This document shows positions 60,299 to 64,000 of a stretch of DNA of 64,000 bases, piece after piece. The stretch comes from Glycomyces albidus. GTDB taxonomy: Bacteria > Actinomycetota > Actinomycetes > Mycobacteriales > Micromonosporaceae. A model generated the notes under the pieces. That model was given only the letters and a program-made list of their open reading frames with translations, did not search any database and was not told the origin of the DNA. The number at the start of each line of letters is the position of its first letter. Position 1 is the stretch's first letter. The position numbers were made by a program, and so were the translations under genes. The DNA is taken from the NCBI RefSeq assembly GCF_009451885.1, contig NZ_WIAO01000003.1:186001-250000 (forward strand), read 5' to 3'.

Positions 60299-62413
60299 TC
60301 ACGCCTGGAGCGCGAGCGTCAGCGGATGGACCGCCGTGGCACCCGCCTCGCGCAGCCGCATGGCGGCCACGGTCGCCGTCCAGCCGCTGTCGCGCACGTC
60401 GTCGACGAGCAGCACGCTCACCGCCGGCACCGGGAAGTCCACAGTGAACGCGTCCAGGACCTGGTGCAGCCGCTGGGCGCTGTTGGCCCGGTGCGCGCCG
60501 GAGACCGCGCCCGGGGTCCGCCCGAGCGCGCCGAGGTACTCCATGCGGCCGAGCCGCGCGATCCGCTCGGCGAGGCCGTCCACCAGGCGCGGGCGCGAGA
60601 GCGAACCGGTCGAGACCACCGCCGAGGGCCGCTCGGACCAGTCCCACGCGGCCAGGACCTTGACGACGGCGCCGAAGACGTCGTCGGGCACGTCCCGGTC
60701 GACCCCGTCGCCCAGGAGCGCGCGCAGCGGCCCGCCCCAGCCGATGTCCGACAGCCGCGCGAGCGCCCGCCCCGGCTCTGCGCCCAGCTCGGGCGCGATC
60801 TTGCCCTTCAAGTCCACGCCGAGCGCCTGCATCCCCGTGGGCCACATGCGCTTCGGCTCGACCGTGACGCCCGGTTTCGACAGTGCCGCGGCCGCGTCCT
60901 CGGCCGCCTCCGCGGCGACCTTCACCTCGATGCGGGTGCCGGTGCAGTTGTCGCAGCGCCCGCACGGCGCGGCCTCGGCGTCGTCGAGCTCGGCGCGCAG
61001 GAACTCCAGCCGGCACCGGTCGGTCGCCTCGTACGCGAGCATCCGCTGCTGCTCGTGCCGGCGGGCGGCGGCGACCTTCGCGTACCGCTCGGCGTCGTAG
61101 GTCCACGGCATGCCCGTGGCCTCCCACCCGCCCTTGACCCGGCGCACCGCGCCGTCCACGTCCAGGACCTTCAGCATCATCTCGAGCCTGGTGCGCCGCA
61201 GGTCGACCCGGGTCTCCAGGGCCGCGGTGGACAGGGCCCGGCCCTCGGCGGCCAGCACGTCGAGCGTGCGGCGCACCGCCTCTTCGGACGGGAACGACAG
61301 CGACCCGAAGTAGTCCCAGATCGCGCGGTCCTCGGCCCCCGGCAGCAGCACCACCTCGGCGCGGTCGCGGGCGCGCCCGGCGCGGCCGATCTGCTGGTAG
61401 TACGCCACCGGCGACGACGGCGCTCCCAAGTGGACGACGAAGCCGAGGTCGGGCTTGTCGAAGCCCATACCGAGCGCGCTGGTGGCCACGAGCGCCTTGA
61501 TGCGGTCGTTCAGCAGGTCGTCCTCGCGCGCGAGGCGCTCGGCGTTGTCGGTGCGGCCGGTGTAGGAGGCGACGGCGTGGCCACGGCCCGACAGGTAGTC
61601 GCTGACCTCCTCGGCGGCGGCCACGGTGAGCGTGTAGACGATCCCGGAGCCGTCGAAGCGCGTGAGGGCCTCGTCGAGCCAGGCGAGGCGGTGGGCGTTG
61701 TCCGGGAGATCGGCCACGGACAGGTGCAGCGACTCGCGGTCGAGGGTGCCGCGCAGGACCAGTGTGGGGGTGCCGGGCCGGTCGAGCTGCTCGGCGACGT
61801 CGTCGGAGACGCGGGCGTTCGCGGTGGCGGTGGTGGCCAGGACCGGGACGCGTTCGGGCAGGTCGTCGATGAACGTCGCGATGCGGCGGTAGTCGGGCCG
61901 GAAGTCGTGGCCCCAGTCGGAGATGCAGTGGGCCTCGTCGACGACGAGCATCCCGCATCCGGCGGCGAGCTTGGGGAGCTGGTAGTCGCGAAAGGACGGG
62001 TTGTTGAGCCGCTCGGGGCTGATGAGGAGCACGTCGACCGCGTCCTCGGCGATCGCCTCGGCGATGGCGTCCCAGTCCTCGGGGTTGGCGGAGTTGATGG
62101 TGCGGGCCCGGATGCCGGCGCGCTCGGCGGCCTCGATCTGGTTGCGCATGAGCGCGAGCAGCGGCGAGACGATGACCGTGGGGCCGGCGCCGCGGCGCCG
62201 CAGCAGCGCCGTGGAGGTGAAGTAGACGGCGGACTTGCCGAACCCGGTGCGCTGCACCAGCAGGACGCGGCGCCCCGGCTCCTCCGGCCCGCCCGTGCAG
62301 AGCGCTTCGATCGCCCGCCACTGGTCGTCGCGCAGGCGCGCGTGCTCGCCCGCGAGGGCGCGCAGCAGCGCCTCGGCCTCGTCCCTGAGCGTCTCCGTGG
62401 TGCTTCCCGCCAT
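60299..62413 (-). CDS. RecQ-family DNA helicase with C-terminal phosphoribosyltransferase-like domain
   Basis: 704 residues. Walker A is QRTGFGKSA (Lys60), motif Ia [10 protein letters not shown], motif II DEAH (159-162) with [16 protein letters not shown], motif [13 protein letters not shown] and QQIGRAGR, then a RecQ zinc site (C...CGRCDNC) and winged helix. At the C-terminus, [20 protein letters not shown] (about 668-687) is the PRPP-binding loop of ComF-like phosphoribosyltransferases. The fusion is known in actinobacteria but its purpose is not. It unwinds 3'-tailed DNA. Start set by TAGAAC seven bases upstream (leaderless). Confidence 0.93.
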   Translation of the reverse strand: MAGSTTETLRDEAEALLRALAGEHARLRDDQWRAIEALCTGGPEEPGRRVLLVQRTGFGKSAVYFTSTALLRRRGAGPTVIVSPLLALMRNQIEAAERAGIRARTINSANPEDWDAIAEAIAEDAVDVLLISPERLNNPSFRDYQLPKLAAGCGMLVVDEAHCISDWGHDFRPDYRRIATFIDDLPERVPVLATTATANARVSDDVAEQLDRPGTPTLVLRGTLDRESLHLSVADLPDNAHRLAWLDEALTRFDGSGIVYTLTVAAAEEVSDYLSGRGHAVASYTGRTDNAERLAREDDLLNDRIKALVATSALGMGFDKPDLGFVVHLGAPSSPVAYYQQIGRAGRARDRAEVVLLPGAEDRAIWDYFGSLSFPSEEAVRRTLDVLAAEGRALSTAALETRVDLRRTRLEMMLKVLDVDGAVRRVKGGWEATGMPWTYDAERYAKVAAARRHEQQRMLAYEATDRCRLEFLRAELDDAEAAPCGRCDNCTGTRIEVKVAAEAAEDAAAALSKPGVTVEPKRMWPTGMQALGVDLKGKIAPELGAEPGRALARLSDIGWGGPLRALLGDGVDRDVPDDVFGAVVKVLAAWDWSERPSAVVSTGSLSRPRLVDGLAERIARLGRMEYLGALGRTPGAVSGAHRANSAQRLHQVLDAFTVDFPVPAVSVLLVDDVRDSGWTATVAAMRLREAGATAVHPLTLALQA

Positions 62414-62420
62414 GGGCACT

Positions 62421-62461
62421 GTTCTACAGCACTGGTGTGACAGCGGCGCCGCCGCTAGGCT
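62421..62461. promoter_or_regulatory. Divergent leaderless promoters of recQ and the DUF1349 gene
   Basis: On the minus strand TAGAAC (62426-62421) is seven bases before the recQ ATG. On the plus strand TAGGCT (62456-62461) is seven bases before the ATG at 62469. Both promoters share only 55 bases between start codons. Confidence 0.55.
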
Positions 62462-62468
62462 CGGACCG

Positions 62469-63065
62469 ATGCACACCGACGCACCGATCGAAGTCCCATG
62501 GAAGTCCGGCGCCTGGACGGCGCTGCCGGTCGCGGCCGAAGAGGCCGGCGGGCGGCTGCGCGTCACCGCGGCCGAGGGCAGCGACGCCTGGCGGCACACC
62601 GCCTACGGGTTCGTCCACGACAGCGAGCACGCCCTCTTGGAGGCGTGGAATCCGGAGCAGGCGGTGGAGGTGAGCTTCATCGCGGCCTTCGACGCGCAGT
62701 TCGACCAGGCCGGTCTCTTCATCCGCCTCGACGCCGAGCGCTGGGTGAAGACCGGTCTCGAATTCGCCGACGGCGCGCTCCAGCTCGGCGCCGTCGTCAC
62801 CAACGGCCGCTCGGACTGGTCGACCGCGCCGGTGCCCGAATGGGCCGGCAGGGAGGTGACGATCCGCGCCTCCCGCTTCAACGACGCGGTCGTCATCCGC
62901 GCCCGCGCGGGGGAGGACGACCCGTGGCGCCTCGTGCGCCTCGCCCCGCTCGACCCGGACGCGCCCGCCGAGGCCGGGCCGTTCTGCTGCGCGCCTTCCC
63001 GGGCGGGCCTCACTGTCGAGTTCACGTCGTGGCGCCTGACCGAACCAGACGCGGACCTGCACTGA
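62469..63065 (+). CDS. DUF1349 (concanavalin-A-like) protein
   Basis: 198 residues of predicted beta-jelly-roll: [34 protein letters not shown] is the diagnostic segment of DUF1349/YesU proteins, followed by [20 protein letters not shown] and VEFTSWRL. No signal peptide, so it is probably cytoplasmic. Carbohydrate binding is often suggested for the family, with little proof. It shares a divergent promoter region with recQ. Confidence 0.85.
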   Translation: MHTDAPIEVPWKSGAWTALPVAAEEAGGRLRVTAAEGSDAWRHTAYGFVHDSEHALLEAWNPEQAVEVSFIAAFDAQFDQAGLFIRLDAERWVKTGLEFADGALQLGAVVTNGRSDWSTAPVPEWAGREVTIRASRFNDAVVIRARAGEDDPWRLVRLAPLDPDAPAEAGPFCCAPSRAGLTVEFTSWRLTEPDADLH

Positions 63066-63248
63066 CGGTCGCCGCAGCGGACGCGGCGCCGATCACGGCA
63101 CCGATCACGGGGCCGCTGTTCGGGATCCGGTGCAGGGCGGCGAGTCAACGGGCGCGCCTTAGCCGACTCGTCTTCGGGCGGACGGTGGCGTTCCCGGCTC
63201 GGGTGAGTCCCGCTCGCGTTCGCTGCGGTGCAGTGATGTCGGACCCCA

Positions 63249-63299
63249 GGTGTACTTTTGCGCCAGGGGTCCCTTAAGCCGGAAATATCATGATTTAGG
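63249..63299 (+). repeat. Dispersed repeat, copy B
   Basis: Aligns with copy A (58341-58392): identical CGCCAGGGGTCCCTTAAG (63261-63278), then CGGAAATATC and ATCATGAT in the place of copy A's palindrome. Unlike copy A it lies between two convergent genes, ending four bases before the MGMT-like stop. Confidence 0.7.
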
Positions 63300-63302
63300 C
63301 CG

Positions 63303-63674
63303 TTAATCCCGGTCATCTGTTTCGGCGGGTGCCGCTCCGTCCAGCTCGGCGGCAAGGAGTTTCAGGTCGTAGACCGACATCCGCTGGGCCTGGTCGGCGC
63401 GGCCTTTCGTGTTCACCCTCACGCCGTCCTCGCGGAGCAGGTCGGGCACGTCCCTGCCGGAGCGGCCGTCGGACCACCGGAACCCCTCCGAGACCGTGCC
63501 GCCCGCGGTCAGCACCCGGTAGGCGCGGGTCACGTCGCCGTCGCGCATGTACGCGCCGACCTGGCGCGGGCCGGTGCCGATGAGCTCGGCGAGATCGCCG
63601 TACGAGGTCCACGTGCCGTCCGGCAGCGCCTCCACGACCCGCTTCACCAGGTCCCAATCCTGCTCAGTCGTCAT
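63303..63674 (-). CDS. MGMT-like (alkyltransferase-like) DNA-binding protein lacking the active cysteine
   Basis: 123 residues of the C-terminal alkyltransferase fold: WTSYGDLAELIGTGPRQVGAYMR is the helix-turn-helix with the DNA-flipping region. Where repair enzymes have PCHRV, this protein has RAYRVL, and there is no cysteine anywhere, so it cannot accept an alkyl group. It may mark damage for excision like ATL proteins, or merely bind DNA. TAGGCT lies seven bases before the ATG at 63674. Confidence 0.82.
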   Translation of the reverse strand: MTTEQDWDLVKRVVEALPDGTWTSYGDLAELIGTGPRQVGAYMRDGDVTRAYRVLTAGGTVSEGFRWSDGRSGRDVPDLLREDGVRVNTKGRADQAQRMSVYDLKLLAAELDGAAPAETDDRD

Positions 63675-63681
63675 GCCCGCG

Positions 63682-63687
63682 AGCCTA
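63682..63687 (-). promoter_or_regulatory. Leaderless -10 box of the MGMT-like gene
   Basis: On the minus strand TAGGCT ends seven bases before the ATG at 63674. Confidence 0.55.
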
Positions 63688-63802
63688 ACCGGCACCCCGG
63701 ACGCCCCCGCCCGGCGGCGGCCCGACCAGTCCCCGCGGCGGGCCGGGCCACTGGCCCGGCCGCGCCCGGCTACGAACGCGGCACCAGGTGTTAACGTCGA
63801 AG

Positions 63803-63890
63803 CCGACAGGGGAGCCGATTGGCTGAGAGTGCGGAACCGACCGCAGACCCTCACACCTGATCCGGGTAATACCGGCGTAGGAAGTCGTCG
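63803..63890 (+). ncRNA. TPP (thiamine pyrophosphate) riboswitch
   Basis: The conserved parts are in order: CAGGGGAGC near 63807, GGCTGAGA (63831), GACCCTCACACCTGATC around 63846-63862, then GGTAATACCGGCGTAGGAA. These are the THI-box core elements that bind thiamine pyrophosphate. It lies about 50 bases upstream of a probable ykoE gene; in actinobacteria it normally lowers expression when TPP is plentiful, often by hiding the ribosome site. Confidence 0.92.
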
Positions 63891-63938
63891 TGTGCCGCTG
63901 TCGCGCCGTGTCCCTCGATGCACTTGAAAGGCAAGCCC

Positions 63939-64000
63939 ATGCCTACCGACAGCACCGCTCCGGCCGCCCCCGGCCGCTGGCGCACCGTCGACATCCTCAC
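63939..64000 (+). CDS. Start of a YkoE-like ECF transporter S component (cut by window end)
   Basis: The first 20 codons read MPTDSTAPAAPGRWRTVDIL. RWRTVDI is the usual N-terminus of actinobacterial YkoE, the substrate-binding membrane subunit of an energy-coupling-factor transporter for hydroxymethylpyrimidine or thiamine precursors. GAAAGG lies seven bases upstream of the ATG. The TPP riboswitch just ahead supports the call. Confidence 0.7.
   Translation, partial: MPTDSTAPAAPGRWRTVDIL

Noticed and set aside
63066-63248. CGATCACGG direct repeats near 63,090-63,110
   Set aside because: Two short copies in GC-rich sequence are within chance expectation and show no further structure.

Overview
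The window is very GC-rich, densely packed actinobacterial chromosome. Gene content and order (thrS, HIT protein, pgsA, patA, pimA; pdxS, pdxT, yebC, ruvCAB, yajC, secDF, relA, cyclophilin, metallo-hydrolase, hisS) match the conserved block seen in Mycobacterium and Streptomyces. A phosphatidylinositol-mannoside pathway, a SigJ/ECF41 sigma factor and many leaderless genes also point to Actinomycetota. A Glycomyces- or Micromonospora-like relative is my guess; no 16S rRNA or other marker is present to settle it. I see no rRNA, tRNA or intact insertion sequence.

Layout. 1-3,160: the end of an oxidoreductase gene, a MerR regulator translationally coupled to a 28-residue cysteine-rich peptide, and thrS. 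3,290-9,850: a membrane protein, a vapC remnant, a cation/proton antiporter, then the HIT-pgsA-patA-pimA phosphoinositide cluster. 9,900-14,950: the two subunits of the PLP synthase (pdxS, pdxT) separated by a secreted subtilisin-inhibitor-like protein and small membrane proteins, then yebC. 15,000-22,570: an MFS exporter, ruvCAB, yajC and secDF. 22,490-28,570: an FAD monooxygenase plus a minus-strand block (DUF, relA, cyclophilin, small membrane protein) that looks inverted relative to the usual order and lacks apt. 28,690-28,790: a one-spacer type I-E CRISPR relic just before the metallo-hydrolase and hisS. 31,000-35,400: an ECF41 sigma factor with its probable oxidoreductase target, and two LppU-like membrane proteins. 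35,700-44,150: gltBD, pyk and tesB. 44,400-51,340: a surface acyltransferase, a sulfotransferase, a GNAT enzyme, a two-gene system of unknown role (degenerate P-loop protein plus membrane-tethered solute-binding protein) and a CsbD protein. 51,440-58,240: a lacZ-lacI beta-galactoside locus, a lipoprotein, a DMT transporter and an SRPBCC protein. 58,480-64,000: tandem secreted SGNH esterases, a RecQ-phosphoribosyltransferase fusion divergent from a DUF1349 protein, an MGMT-like protein without cysteine, and a TPP riboswitch ahead of a ykoE-like gene cut off by the window end.

The best candidates for undescribed biology are the MerR-coupled cysteine-rich peptide (357-443), the degenerate P-loop/tethered-receptor pair (48,608-51,045), the CRISPR relic at the edge of an inverted block (28,697-28,786), and a dispersed low-GC repeat (58,341 and 63,249). 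At least nine genes share one leaderless promoter layout: a TANNNT -10 box, mostly TAGGAT or TAGGCT, six or seven bases before the start codon.
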